A stretch of 64,000 bases of DNA from Lepidurus packardi (GCA_023053545.1 JAKZAN010000006.1:4159001-4223000), one strand, 5' to 3'. Shown: positions 10,601 to 22,376, counted from the stretch's first letter. Numbers and translations: made by a program. The notes: a model not told the origin generated them from the sequence alone.

Positions 10601-12319
10601 TGCGGAAACAGGAGCGTTGGGACCGCAAAGTGGTCTCCCCAAGTCCTGCCAGAAGTACACAAGTTTACACGCTTCTTCCGTCTGCCAGGAAGAATGGATC
10701 GTGATTGACAGTCCGACTCGCGGCCGTAGATCATCCGTAAGCGTGGCCAAAGAAAACGTGGATCCTGCCCCTTGTTTTATGGTCACTCCTCCGGATTCCA
10801 AAGTGGCTTTTCGTTTAGGCGAGGAGACCGAGAATGTTAAAAGATTGCTACAATCCTCGCCGCGACAAATCGTCCGGCGCAAAGACAATTTTTTGTCCAA
10901 ATCTCATTCGGCGGAGGAATTTTTCTCCAGAGAGTCTGGCTTGCCCTGTACGAACAGAGATCAAGAATCGTCGTATTCCCCACTCGCCCCCTGGCGCTCG
11001 TCCAGCGATCCTTTTGTCAAGAAACGAAATCGGAGACTAAGCGAGCCCGTGGATGAACGCTTTCGCTATTTGCGAGATTACCGAAGCTTGCGTTTCAACT
11101 TTGAGCGTCAGTGTCGGGCGCTGGGCATTATTAATTGCCGGGAAGGCAAGTCCGTGGACGACCGCGCCAAACTGGTAGGCGCCCGAGGCTTCTTTGACCA
11201 ATATGAGGATAGAAACAAGCGAGCGCGCTCCAAATCCATGAGCAAAGGGTCCACACCCGTGCTGCTCGAAGAAGAAGGTGAAGCTGAGTTCGCAAAGCAG
11301 TTTCATGCTGAGTTTGATTCCAAAGACCAATCTTTGTTCGTCGTGGGAAGCGTCCCTGAGGCTATATTATCATTAGGACAGCGCCACGCGGAGGTTAAGA
11401 AGCCGTCTTTGTCTAGTCGTTTATTGGAAGTGCCATTGGCGCGAGTGCAAAATCAAAAAGAGAAAAAGGAAGTAGAAGATGAAGAAAAAGTGGAAGAACG
11501 TAATGATGACACGCTGCGCCGCTTCATAGGAGCTGTGTCTCCGACGTACGTACCTGACCGAATCCTGCAAGGGGTTATTACTTCGACCTGCCCTAATTTA
11601 GAAGAGCTTATTGTCCACGATCTAAGGGCTCTCAAAGCTTGTGATGATACGCAGCAACCTGTTTGCATCGTAGCTGATATTGACACTTGGTACAGCACTT
11701 GGCAACTTGTTTACAATCATTGCATTGTTTACGTTTCGTCCTCTTAATTGCTTGCTTTATTTATTTTTGTTTATGTCTTATTTATATCTTTATTTATCTT
11801 TGTGACATTTCTTATTTATATTTATTTCAGGGATATCAAGATCTTTATTTATCTTTGTGACATTTCAAATTTATCTTTATTTCAGGGATATCAAGTTGGT
11901 TTCGTGTGGAATGCATACAGACGGATACATTGGTATGTCGCCGTTGGTGGCCAGTTTGATAGAATCTACATTCTATCTGTGGAGGTCAACTGGCTCTCCA
12001 GTTATAGTAAGTATTTTGGGGTTCTTCAAATAAAAATGAAATATAAAAGTTGAGATTCACATCGTTTGATATGAATGTATAAATTTTATCTTGCTTAAAA
12101 TAGTGTATGCAACGTATCGAGGCCAGTTTGAAATCGCTCTACCTGCAAAGCTTGAGAATAGCCCAGTTTTTGCTCCAATTGGAATCTCCGCCGTCATGTT
12201 CCATGGAGAAGCTGACTTCGTCCCTCAGAATCGATCTGAATGACGTGCCTCTGATTCTAGCGGCTGCTGCGCTACATACACCGTGTTTGGCCGACATGTA
12301 TGGCATAAGCGTTCGCTAG
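7620..12319 (+). CDS. FNIP: Folliculin-interacting protein (FNIP1/2 homologue), 5' partial
   Basis: FNIP binds folliculin and AMPK; the FLCN-FNIP complex acts at the lysosome in Rag GTPase/mTORC1 signalling. Eight exons join in frame: 7620-7794, 7890-8024, 9298-9553, 9675-10042, 10110-10261, 10352-11689, 11886-12006 and 12104-12319, all with GT..AG introns, giving about 919 residues. Family landmarks in order are KIRVVLFRECDSRGRKLLFD (longin start), LGEMIFGSASLNFQGNSLKI, a Ser-rich linker, RLGLAVILNL, DSMWLTMA, LLTAVLSHHTGWVSTIGP, VLSYFIRNN, YVPDRILQG, PVCIVADIDTW and DVPLILAAAALHTP near the C-terminus (DENN-type module). The protein is somewhat shorter than the human form (about 1,100 residues). 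The large sixth exon has a diverged, charged middle. The first exon is missing. A transposon remnant sits in the second intron, and the intron before 11886 carries a duplicated acceptor. The gene is tail to tail with MAD2. Confidence 0.93.
8106..9239 (+). mobile_element. Tigger/pogo-derived TIR element, copy T1, with internal insertion
   Basis: The left end reads like CAATAGATGCCGCTTATTG. The right end, near 9210-9239, is its inverse (GTGATCACAGTAAGCGGTAT and onward). TA flanks both ends, as expected for a Tc1/mariner-superfamily insertion. It contains the HTH frame at 8527-8718. Compared with the other copies, roughly 350 bp between about 8853 and 9205 is extra sequence, including CCTAACCTAAC and repeated GTCACTTTT motifs. 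It lies inside an FNIP intron in sense orientation. Confidence 0.75.
8527..8718 (+). pseudogene. CENP-B-type HTH fragment of pogo/Tigger transposase
   Basis: This is a 63-codon frame with an ATG start inside element T1. It contains KKRVDLNVKEKLRLVETSDK followed by AAVKLGIPQSSRSKLLKN. That is the layout of the CENP-B N-terminal (PSQ-like) helix-turn-helix: a basic lead, a KEKL helix, then G-[IV]-PxS recognition. No DDE catalytic domain follows anywhere in the element. The equivalent region in copies T2, T3 and T4 is interrupted by stops or frameshifts, so this is the only copy open across the whole motif. Confidence 0.7.
11789..11898 (+). repeat. 55-bp tandem duplication spanning a 3' splice site
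   Basis: The segment TTTATTTATCTTTGTGACAT ... TTTCAGGGATATCAAG occurs twice with a 55-bp period. The acceptor TTTCAG|GGATATCAAG is therefore present at both 11831 and 11886. Only the downstream acceptor keeps the FNIP frame (DTW-DIKLVS). Use of the upstream one would add 55 nt and shift the frame. Confidence 0.85.
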
Positions 12320-12441
12320 TAAAGGGATGCAGATGAGGAAAAAACGGCATATATTTGGTGGGAAATCCGCGGACTCCATTTTACACGGCATTTGTATGTT
12401 TGTTGTACAGTTTTTACCTTTAGTCTGACCTTTGCCAACGT

Positions 12442-12447
12442 TTTATT
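12442..12447 (-). promoter_or_regulatory. MAD2 poly(A) signal (AATAAA on minus strand)
   Basis: TTTATT on the plus strand reads AATAAA on the minus strand, about 100 nt downstream of the MAD2 stop codon. Position and sequence suit a cleavage/polyadenylation signal. The transcript end would overlap or abut the FNIP 3' end. Confidence 0.6.
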
Positions 12448-12458
12448 TAAAAAAAAAA

Positions 12459-12464
12459 ATTAAA
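12459..12464 (+). promoter_or_regulatory. Possible FNIP poly(A) signal (ATTAAA)
   Basis: A variant polyadenylation hexamer lies about 140 nt after the FNIP stop codon, in the gap shared with the convergent MAD2 gene. No canonical AATAAA is seen on this strand in the same gap, so this is the best candidate. Confidence 0.35.
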
Positions 12465-12548
12465 GACAAAATATAATTGCTGAACGCCAAAAGTTTAGAA
12501 TGTCTGTTGTGGTTTTTTTTTGGAGGGGTTAGAAAAGACGTTTTGAGG

Positions 12549-13463
12549 TTAAACACCCGACTTGTACACCACAGAGGCCTGCACGTTATGCAAGGACGTG
12601 GAAAAGCAGCGAAGTTGGACTTCCTGTGGATTGGCAATGTGATAGGCGCTATCTTCTTTCCAACTGCAAGGAGTATCGCAATCCGAGGATGTGTACACTT
12701 GAATGTCAAATGCGCCTGAAGACAAGTATATGATCGGAGTTGGTTTAAAACTGATCGGAAGATCGTTTTGCTGATCAACTTACATGCAATATCTAGCAAA
12801 GGTAAAAAGCTGACGCTGGCGGTAATTTGGCGCATAACTTCACGGATTTCTTTCTGGATCTCCTTGAGATCTTTCTCGCCTTCTTTCTTGGGGCTAAAAT
12901 AAGTATCGAAAAGGTATAGGGATAAACTTTCTATAGTAGTTTATGAAGAGTTTACCCTGCTGCTTCATCAGAAGGTTTGATGGCTTCAGATTTAATCTGA
13001 AAACCCCATCTTTCAATAGCTTCAAGAGTAGTTGCGTTTTTAATAACCACCACGATTTCTTTAACGCGTCCTTGGGCTATCCATTCTGCATTCAATAAAA
13101 ATTTAGAATTTATTGAATTATAAAGAAGCTCATGGTAATGCGGAACGTATGGGCTTTTACCTTGGACTTGAGGTAAAATGCAGTTCAAATAGTCCTTCAG
13201 ATCTTGAGAAGTAGACTTGTACAGAATGATCCCATACTCTTTAGCAGTCTGGAAAGTTTCGGCCGGGTATACACCACGCTGATAAAGGATGTTGTTGATA
13301 CTGTAATCTAGGAAAAAGAAACGAAAACACGTTGACTTTCTGGAAGTTTTTCACACCTTCTGTTTTATGTTTTAATGTTACTTAAGAACTCGGTGACTAT
13401 TTCTGATGATCCTTTGAGCGTAATTACGTTACGGGTAGCTTGTTGAGTGCTTGCAGTTGTCAT
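12549..13463 (-). CDS. MAD2L1: Spindle checkpoint protein MAD2 (HORMA domain)
   Basis: MAD2 binds CDC20 and MAD1 at unattached kinetochores and holds back the anaphase-promoting complex. Five exons on the minus strand join in frame: 13463-13382, 13307-13161, 13085-12956, 12893-12784 and 12715-12549 (636 nt, 211 residues; human is 205). The HORMA domain covers almost the whole protein. Recognisable stretches are RNVITLKGSSEIVTEFL, YSINNILYQRGVYPAETF, KEYGIILYKSTSQDLKDYL, EIVVVIKNATTLEAIERWGF, MRQITASVSFLPLLDI, CAFDIQVYTSS and, in the C-terminal seatbelt, NPQEVQLRCFSTSLHNVQAS. The start ATG is the only one in frame at the expected N-terminus. The gene looks complete and intact. Confidence 0.96.
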
Positions 13464-15804
13464 TTTTCTTCAGGTTGGATCTGTGCAGAGTTTCTATTGT
13501 GATCTAAACTAACCGAATTTGAATTTTTGCCGTGTTTGCATTCATCAACTGCAAGAGGTCCAGATTATTCATACTAGGTAGCGCTGGAGAGCCCTTTTTC
13601 CGATCGAATGGGCAGGCTGTTGTGCGGGCGTTCAACCACACGGGCTCCCCAGGCTTGTGCGGCAAAAGCCCGTACGCATACGACAAATGCCTGCCAGCTG
13701 TAGTGGTAAGCAGGGTAGGATACTTGGTGTTGGTCTGTGAGAGTCTCGAATATCCAGTGATATCTGTGTTACTAATCGTCATCCAGTGCATGAAGTAACT
13801 TAAAGTGATACCCCAAGGATAATTATGTCCTCCAACAATCAGAAACTCTCCACAGTGGAGCGCGTCATAAAAAGTAAGTGCATTTTCTGAGCAGTGCCCA
13901 TTTCCCTCTTGTTTTGTTATGCCTAGCAAGTTTACAAACAAATCCAGGTTCGCGTTCAGTGGCCAGTTTTAATCGAGCTCTCCAACGCAATCTAATTAAG
14001 TCTTACGTGAATTACGAATGTCAATCCTTAGTGTTTTAAAGTTTAAATAAAAAACCAGACCCACTTGTGTTCTAGCTTCTGCATTCTGGGTCAAAACATC
14101 AATTTAGCTCTCTCTCTATTCTCGTGCCAACTCCAAAGGCTTTTAATTGTGTTTTTTTAATTACGTGCCAAACTAACACAGGCCATTTAGATAATATTTA
14201 TAATTCATAACACACGAGTAGACCATTCTCTAGGTCAAGTACTTTTAGAACAAACTCCCCAAGTCGCCCCAAAAAGAGCATTTGGCAACGTGCCTAAACT
14301 TGGCCAGAAAATTCTTATCAGTGTTTTTAGTTTACTTCAATACTACGAGGCTTTTGTGTCGGGAATTCCCGTGCTAAACCAGTTTACCATTTCCTGATTT
14401 AGCCTATAGCAGTCAACTGTCTAAATACAAACAAAAAAAAGATCGTTTTCGTCCTAGTAAACCGTCAATCAAACCCTAAAGCCAGAAGGCAACTCTTATC
14501 CAGAAGCTCCCAAAAGCCTTATGGAAACGCTCCTGATAAAATGCATGAAATCTAGTATCTAGCTATTGGTTTGGGAGCAAATCCCTCCGAAAAAGGCAAA
14601 CAGTACGCGTGCACACGGCGGCGACCAAATAGATTCATTGTTAGCCATGTTTAGATGGTCCATAATATTGCAGTTTCCATCAAGGGCCAAAGGGGAGGAG
14701 CCTAAAGAGGTTCCAAAAGGGAAAATTTTTCAAGCGTTTGTTGACATTTCCATTTGCTAAAGAAATACAAAAAATCACAAGCAAAAGAGATCGCTCACCT
14801 GCTCTTTTCTTCCCGAGCTATGTTCCCCAGGTTTTCTTTCATCACTTTTCCCGTTTGGCTCGGCAGTGTTCGGTTCGAACCCCCCCTCTCGCCCCTCCCC
14901 TTCCCCCCCTTCCCTTTAGCTCAAGTGAAGGCTGACCGAGGCGAGACAACGCAGGGTATTGATCCGCTATACTTGCTGCCACGTATTCCAGCCTTGCGGG
15001 ATGGTGGATATGTCCTACAGTTCCCCGTGTGCGTTTTCTTTTCCCCCCGGTCCCAAATCTATAAACTCTCGCTTGGCTTTTCCTCCGTTGGACGTCTTGT
15101 AATAATAATAAGGTCGAGGGTTCTTTCATTATTATGTATTTTTTATTATTGTTATTACTAATTCGGCGTTGTATGAAGAGGAAGAGGTTCTCGTAGGCTT
15201 AAAGGATTATAACGATGCGAAAAGCTCGAGTTTCCATTATGCTTTTCATTTGTTATGAAAGGCATCGAGTTTTTGTAAGTTTGTTACTAAGGTTGTTTAT
15301 CCTTGTTATGTATTAAAGTGTTTTGAGGATTCTGGATGTTTGGCTTGCGTTTGCCTGGGGAATTTGAAATGAAACTGTGCCGCAGGAAAGTTATCGCAAA
15401 ATGTAGGACTTGCGTTTCTTTTTAGTTAATTTTTTTTTTTTTTTTTTTTTACGCGATAAAAAAGTTGTTTGAAATTATTTTCTCGTGAAATAAAGCAGCA
15501 ATTTAGGGCGTTTTGTTGCCCGTGGCAAAACTTGATTTGCACACGTGCAGCAGATCTACTTTGCTGGAATACCAAGTGTTTTTTTTATTTCTTTTTTTTT
15601 TGAGGGGAGGAGTTTGGGCAGGAGATAGCAGTCGTTTCATATCTGTCAAGGAAAATGCAAATCAAGGTTATGAATTCTTTGCATTTTTATTCCATATGTT
15701 CCGTGTACGCAATTTGCATTTCTGTTCAAAAGTTAACTTTATAATAGTTATATATTTGATATTTTTCGGAATAGATAACTTATTTTATTTTTATATTTGG
15801 AGTA
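13464..15804. other. MAD2 upstream region and intergenic DNA
   Basis: An open frame on the minus strand at 13504-13941 (145 codons, opening at TTG) has no recognisable domain and probably lies in the MAD2 5' flank. A GC-rich patch at 14880-15060 may be a promoter or 5' leader of an unidentified plus-strand transcript, but no coding exon is convincing. A run of about 22 T starts near 15430. Confidence 0.35.
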
Positions 15805-16631
15805 CAGTAGATTCGTTATTATGCCGCTTATTGTGATAATAGGTTATTAGAATCAGACGCTTTGTGCAATCGAATTTTAAAGGACCGATTCGGAATGATA
15901 AATTTCATAGCATTTTAGTCGGTTATTAGAATCGATTTCAAGAGAATCTTCACATGTACAGTAACGAAGTTACAGTAGTGATCGCTACATGGACTTTGCA
16001 TATGGACCAATGACATTGCTTTTACCTCGTTTTGAATAATCTTGTAATTTCCAGCATACTTTTCAGTTCTTCCAAACTCCCCAGTCAGTTAAATGACTAG
16101 GTTATTCAGTTGAATGACCAGTTCCTTTAATTGTTATTAAATGGCTAGGTTATTCAATTGAATGACCAGTTCCTTTAATTGACCGGAAAATTAGAAGGGA
16201 TATCGTGTTGAGAACCCTACCTAAGCGTAGGAGAAGGTTTAAAAGGCTGTGGGTTAGTTGTGTTTTGACGTGTGGTTATATAAAAATGGCGACGAACAAG
16301 AGTAGAGTTGATTTAAGTGTAAAAAAAGAAGTTGGCGCTCATTGAAACTTGTGGGAAGTTACACTTAAAAGAGAAGCGGCCGTTGAATAAAATGCCTTAA
16401 TCATCTCTATCCTTAATCATCTCTATCGAAATTGGTGAAAAATCGCTGGGAAATAAACAATAGTGGGTGTAGTGAATCTAGAAAAGCGAAACGTGTGGGA
16501 AAGTGTCAAAAAGTAGACGATGCTTGTTTCTTTGGTGTATGTTTCCGATTTTGCGTTATTAGAACCTTCGCTTAATAGAGTCAATATTCACTTGACATTA
16601 ACAAACGTGATCCAGTAAGCGGCATCTACTG
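15805..16631 (+). mobile_element. Tigger/pogo-derived TIR element, copy T2
   Basis: It begins CAGTAGATTCGTTATT... after a TA and ends ...AGCGGCATCTACTG before a TA, so the TIRs and a TA target duplication are both visible. The internal HTH frame (around 16285-16500) is recognisable as MATNKSRVDLSVKK but is broken by stops and a frameshift. Two short local duplications are present: the GTTATTAAATGGCTAGG block near 16140 and CTTAATCATCTCTATC near 16400. The copy is otherwise collinear with T1, T3 and T4. Confidence 0.78.
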
Positions 16632-18150
16632 TACTTACCTATTTGTTTTTTTTTTCGAATAGATAACTTATTTAATAACTTTATTTTTAAAGGTTTTATT
16701 ATAAATCTATTTAGACTTAAGAGTAAAGAATAAAGCAGTGCTCAGTCTTATTCAAATTTTCTCAGAATTTTATTTAAAGTGTTAGAACTCCATCTCATTC
16801 CCTATCCCCTGATAAGGCAAACCTTGTTGAGGATGTCCTGCTTTGAAGTGTGCAATTGCTTCGATTGCCTTCCTGGGGCATGTAGGGATGAAACGAAGCA
16901 TGCAGGTGGGTACAGGGCACGTAACCCCCGCGAGAAGAGGGGACGTGTGTGTGTATATATGTGTTAGAGGAGAGAGCAAGAAAGTAGCTAGGAATTAAAA
17001 ATAGGGAAACCAGGTGGGGGCTTCCCAAACTTAAAAGACTAGGGATAGGTCAACGTGGTAAAGCAAAGAAAAGAGACAAAAAACTGTGCAAAAGTTTAAA
17101 AAAAAAAAACAACTTCCGAGCTGCTCAATTCGGGCCATTGTTGTCCTTTTGTTTTTCATTGTTTATTGTGTCAAGACTTTTTGACCCAGCTTGTGAGCAA
17201 GAACTAGAAAAGGGGCATTCCAAAGACTTCTTTTCAAATCATAACAAAAAGAAAATAAAAAAAAAAACGGAATCTTTCTCCTCATTTTCAAAGGCGTTTA
17301 CATTTGCCTTTAGCCCGTGAGTCATAACGACACATTTGTCCTCTATGGGTGCCCTACTTTCAGGCCAATTCCTTAGGGAAAGATTGCCTAGTAAATTCCT
17401 GGTTGTTTATTGATTGTTGTGGACACTTTTAAGTGTTGTAAGATTCATTCTTACCTGGTTGGTGATGGGCGGAAAATTACGCTCCGTTAAGATCGCAGCG
17501 GAAAATGGGAACTGTCCGATGGCCAAGTATGGGAGGTCTTGGGACACATGATAAAAGCGTAGCGCATTCCTGCAGGAGCTGTCACGTGGGTTTCCCTTTT
17601 CCGGCGAAGGTAAACCGCGGACTTGGGAGTCGGGGACGACCGAAAAGCTCAAGGAAAGAGCGCACTTCCCGCTTCATATCGTACCGTACCGGTATCGTGC
17701 GCTCTTTCTGGGGCTTTTCAAGCTAAGCTGATGGTTGGATGGATGGATGTGTGTGCCCTGCCTTTTGGGTTTGGGTTCTTTTTTTTTCGGTGAAAATGTA
17801 TGCATGTGTCGTAGTGTGTGTATGCTGGCGACTGTTGTGGCTAAATTTAAACGGGCTGCTATATCTCCCTGTATTTAAGAGATGGACTTCCGAGGAAGGG
17901 CGGAAAAGAAAGAAAAGACGATTTTCTTCAGAAGAAGTAGTAGAGACTGGGAAAGAGAGAGAGAGAGAGAATTTGGGGGTTATTGGGGCCAGATGAGAAT
18001 CCAACGCCCTTTTTTTTACTCGCTATTCCACAAAGTGGAGATGGGCGACCTGGAATGGAGGCTGTCCAAGAACGGGAACAACGAGAGCTCAAGAGAGGAA
18101 ACTTTGCACGTTACATTTGCAGGCAAAAGGCCGAACGTACTGTACGTGTA
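16632..18150. other. Intergenic segment, nothing assigned
   Basis: A (GA)n run occurs near 17950. A minus-strand frame at 17455-17652 runs into a consensus donor (CAG|gtaaga), but no start codon and no partner exon were found. No other feature is supportable. Confidence 0.3.
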
Positions 18151-18910
18151 ATTTACGGTCGAATTTAGTCTCTTTCTATTTAATGTAATTTTTATTGATA
18201 TTTTTTAAACCAGAGGATGGTACAGTAACATTCAAGTTGTGATCACACTTCGATTCTTTCCATTTAATTTAATTTAGGCTAATGTAATTTTTTTTTTTTT
18301 AAAAAAGAGGGGGGGGGGGGTAGGTTAACATTGGCAGCCGAACGTACAATCTATTACATTTATAGAAAAAAAGTAAAAATTAAATTAAATAGAAAGAAAC
18401 AAAATGCGACCATTTTGTTTCTTTCTATTTAATTTAATTTTTACTTTTTTATTTTTTGAGAAGAGGGGAGTATAGTACGTGAAATTTGTGGTCGCAGTTA
18501 ATTTCTTTCTATGTAATTATTTTTTAAAAGAAGGGGTACAGTACACTACATCTTTGGTCGCAGTTCGTTTCTTATTTTTTTTTAAAAAGAAGTGGGGGAG
18601 TAGGTTAACATTGGGAGCCGAACGTACAATCTATTACATTTATGGGCGTATTTTATTTCCTTCTATTTAATTTAATTTTTACTTTTAATTTTAATTTTCG
18701 CTTTTACTTAAGTTTTTTATTTTTTGAGAAGAGGGGAGTATAGTACGTGAAATTTATGGTCGTAGTTAATTTCTTTGTATGTAATTAATTTTTAATTATT
18801 TTTTAAAAGAGGGGGTACAGTACATGACATCTTTGGTCGCAGTCCGTTTCTTGCTATTATTATTCATATTCTATACATTTTTTTAAAGATGGGGGAGTAG
18901 AGGTTAACAT
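18150..18910 (+). repeat. Complex tandem repeat, period about 270-290 bp
   Basis: Two blocks repeat in order. TAGGTTAACATTGGGAGCCG with CGTACAATCTATTAC occurs near 18320 and 18600. GAGAAGAGGGGAGTATAGTA occurs near 18459 and 18727, followed by GTGAAATTTGTGGTCGCAGT-like sequence. Shorter relatives flank them near 18150 and 18830-18905. The array is AT-rich and non-coding, and it contains the perfect inverted repeat at 18367-18450. Confidence 0.7.
18367..18450. repeat. Perfect inverted repeat, 40-bp arms, 4-nt loop
   Basis: The left arm 18367-18406 and right arm 18411-18450 are exact reverse complements with the loop CGAC between them. The motif AGAAAGAAACAAAATG in the left arm is mirrored on the right. 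It could extrude as a cruciform or form a long RNA hairpin if transcribed. Confidence 0.9.
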
Positions 18911-21879
18911 TTTGGGAGTTGCAAAAGGCTTTCGCGAGGATCTCTTATCTGGGTGCACCACTTTAATTGAGCGCATGGTGGCACGTGGAATCGTCCATTT
19001 CCTCTCTCTTGTTGTAACTTTGTGTGCCTGGAGGGCTGCACGGGAACGCTAATTTAAGATCCCAATGCGAAATGAAACGTGGTGCATGGCGTTCTCGTTT
19101 GACTGGTACTCTTTTTATTGTTCCCTTGAGGGAAGAGAGGCGTTACTTTTTGGGGAAGGTTTTGTTTTTTCTTACTATTCTTATTGTTGCAGAAAAGGCT
19201 AAGCGAGCAAAAGCTCAGGAGAGGATTTCGACGGGGTTTTTTTTTGTTGGTTTTAGTGTTGCGTCTTTGTGGGTGTCGTTTGAACTTTGAACTAGCTGTC
19301 AGAGGCACCTGTCGAGAGGGAAGGTTGACGAGTTGGTACAGGATTAAAAGGGTAAAAAGTTGGAAAAACTAACCCCCAAGGTTAAAAACCTCGTGGTTCT
19401 TGGAGCGCGTTTGGTATAGCTGTAGTTATTTTGGTGGGACCCCTTGCAAACTGAAACTTGCGAGAGCCTTTTCTTTCTTTCAGTTCTTTTTCTTTTCCCT
19501 CTCTCGTTCTCTCTTTTCCTCCCATTCTCTTTTATTATACGTTACGTCTACTGCACATCGCACAGCATCCGCTCGTTTGCATAAAAGTCATATCATAGCC
19601 CAATACCAGTCGGGGTGTGTAAAATGCTCTCGAGTCACGAGCCATGGAAATGGATCCTGTCGACTGCTTGATAACTCTTCGTATGAATACGCCGAAGATA
19701 TAGATTTTCCACTTTGTAGGTACAACTAGGTTTAGAAAGGCAAAACAGTGCTTTACAACTCGGCCAGAAATGGCCGAAATTCAAATTTGCAGATGAGCAA
19801 ACTAGAAAAGTATTAAATATAAAACTAGAAACTAGAAATTAAAAAAGTATAAAAAGTAATCAATATAAAAAAAAATTACTCCATAACTATTAGAAAGGAA
19901 TTTGAAGTATGAGAGCTGGGGTTTAAACAAAGTATGAGAGCTGGGGTTTAAACAAAGGAGCCCATGATTAAGCCAGAAAGTTAAATTTGTTCAGAAATGC
20001 AAAAGACAATCAAATTCAGACTAAAATTCTTAATAAACCCATCAATAATTAGCTTATTATGCAAATAATTAGTCTAATTAGCTAGCACTGGGTCTAATCT
20101 GCCCAACAAGGAATTTCCAGTTGACTAATTGGGTACCGGAAGCGGTCCGAAACAGAAAAAAAAGGGGCAAGACCAGTACGGAATGAATGTGTAGTTGTCT
20201 TAAAACCTGTTAAGCTTACGACGAGTCTTTTTATGGACGATTTTAGTGCGTGTAAGTCCGCTGATAGCAAGCTGCTAGTCCTTGTATACGAACGTGGGAT
20301 CCCGTTAGTGTTACAAGGTTAGTAAAGTAGGGAAGTAGGTCCTTATTCGAATAGGTTCCTTCAACGCGAAAGACGCCCAAAATAAAAGGAAATAAGGCTT
20401 GTGCGTGTGGAAGTCGGGGCATTGGAAGTGTTATCCCATGTTGAGACGATAAGGTTTTTAGTGACATGACATTTTCTCTCTGGATCGAATATAGCGTCTT
20501 TATATTGTCGTGGGGTATGGGAGAAGGGGGAGGGGCTTGGCCTCTACCTTGTCTTGATTGGTTCTACCCAACTTGAGGGCTTTTAAACTTCTATTAAATT
20601 TTCCTTTTTTTCCCATTTCTTTTAACTTTCCTATTATCCTACGAGACATTCAAAGTGTTACGGTCTTTTCGATCTCGCCATTGTTGTAAAATGTAGCACG
20701 TGAGAACGTCTAATAAGAAATGAATTACCACTTCCCAGTAGAAATTTGAGGAATTTATTTCTTGTATTTCTTGACATTTGCAAGAGAAATACACATTTTC
20801 GTTGCTTTGCCTGTGCCGTGATGACGTCACGCCACGCGAGTAATCAAGTCTGCAATTTTTAAATGCCCACCTTTTTCGACTGCTTATTATTTTTTATTTT
20901 ATTTTATTTTTTACAGAGGTATGTGTTTGCTTGGGGCGGGCGGTATGAGCATGTTTTGTGCTATGGAATTCATTTCGTTGCCGTTTATTTATCGCGGAGT
21001 AATTAGTCTGGTTGTTGGTGCCGTGCAGTGCAGCACAGAATTGTGCCTTGGTGGCGGTCGATGGGGCGGGCGCCTGGCGAGTACACAAAGTCGTACGTTC
21101 CCTGGCCGGTGGGTGAGAAGAGTACAGCGCCTGCACAATTGCGGAGTACGTTGTGAGGGAGGTAGAGGGAGGGGGTTGAATAGCAAGGTAGGGAAGGTAG
21201 TGCAGCGGAGCTTCGTTTGCTTATGGCTCTAGGTAACGCGAATTGTCGCTGCATTGCTCAATAGTTGGTAGTGGGAAGTTCGTGGATGAGCGCCTTTTGC
21301 CCGGTACACCCGGCACGAAACGTACTTGGCATGAAACGAGGATTTGTGGGACCTCTTACGTCGCAGAAGGTGTACGTCATCTTAATAAGGGTACATTTGC
21401 GGAATCGTTGGCAGATAGATGGAACGAGGGGAGGGGTTTCACCTGCCTTGTCTGCCGTGCTCTATTGGTGGTCTTTTTGACATGAAAAACAGGTCTTTCA
21501 TTATGTTTACCACATGGTTAAAGTTTGGTATAGGACGCCCGCCTCTTCGCATCATTCTTGAAATATAGATTTCTCAGGGCGCGACCCAGATGGTTTACGG
21601 GCTAATTGAAACTAGGAATTAGCATGGAAGTAATTCGCGTGACGGGCACAAGCTTCCAATAGCCTTATTTTCGACCCAGCGCTTGAGTTGTGGGTTATTT
21701 TAAGGCTTTAGAGCTTACTGCTTATTAGTTTTTGGACGAAAATTGTTTATTCTTAAAATTGAGGTGAACTTGGAGCAAAATGAGGTTAAATTGGGAAATT
21801 TATGCGTTGGTGGCTAAGACATAATGGGAATTTAAAGACAACATAGAGCGCATTTTACAAGCTTAGGTTTACACCCTTA
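18911..21879. other. Intergenic segment, nothing assigned
   Basis: No coding exon can be supported. A direct duplication of AGTATGAGAGCTGGGGTTTA occurs at about 19908 and 19932. A moderately GC-rich patch lies at 20920-21300 with overlapping open frames on both strands that lack any domain signature. Confidence 0.3.
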
Positions 21880-22165
21880 ATGCGTCACAAGGACTGGTTA
21901 GGCTAGATTAGGTTAGGCGTCCTTTTGTCGGAGTCCCGAGTCCTTGGGACGTATTTCTTAATACGGCTTCAAGCACTTTCTAACCTCGTTGGCGCTTAAT
22001 CAATGAACAGAGACTTTTTGGACTCGAAATTCTATTGGTCCCTTAAAAGGTTATGGACCTGGCGTCCTTCTGTGGGGCCCAGCGTCCTTATGTCGGGGCC
22101 CGGCGTCCTTGTGTCGGGGCCCGGCGTCCTTGTGTCGAGTCGTCCTTGAGTCTACTTCCCGTTGT
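21880..22165. repeat. Fold-back repeat copy F2
   Basis: The right arm (about 22068-22145) is a clear tandem array of about 21 bp: GGCGTCCTTATGTCGGGGCC repeated with small changes. The left arm is nearly lost, with only CACAAGGACTGG remaining. A TTAGG-like centre lies near 21900. The interior shares TTCTATTGGTCCCTTAAAAG with copy F4. Confidence 0.7.
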
Positions 22166-22246
22166 GCTATGTACTGTAGTATCCAGCTAAAAGTGAACAT
22201 GGGGAAATATACTCGTCCAATTACACTTCAATTTATATCCTTATTA

Positions 22247-22376
22247 CGCGGTCCACTGTCTGCACTGGTGCAATATTTTTGGCACTCGAGGTGTATCAGA
22301 CATGTATATGTTTACACCACTGTGTGCATACAGTGAGTGCCAAAAATATGCCACCAGTGCAGCCAGTGGAACGCGC
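22247..22376. mobile_element. Small palindromic MITE, copy M1
   Basis: The ends are inverted copies of CCACTGGCTGCACTGGTGCA-like sequence followed by TTTTTGGCACTC. The whole 130 bp folds back on itself. There is no coding capacity. The same ends occur in 22475-22660 and 43653-43768. Confidence 0.75.

Noticed and set aside
13504..13941. 145-codon minus-strand open frame upstream of MAD2
   Set aside because: It opens at TTG, shows no family signature and has no splice partner. It is more likely a chance frame in the MAD2 5' flank.
17455..17652. Minus-strand frame ending in a strong donor (CAG|gtaaga)
   Set aside because: There is no start codon in the frame, no convincing acceptor upstream and no partner exon downstream. 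A lone donor consensus is not enough.
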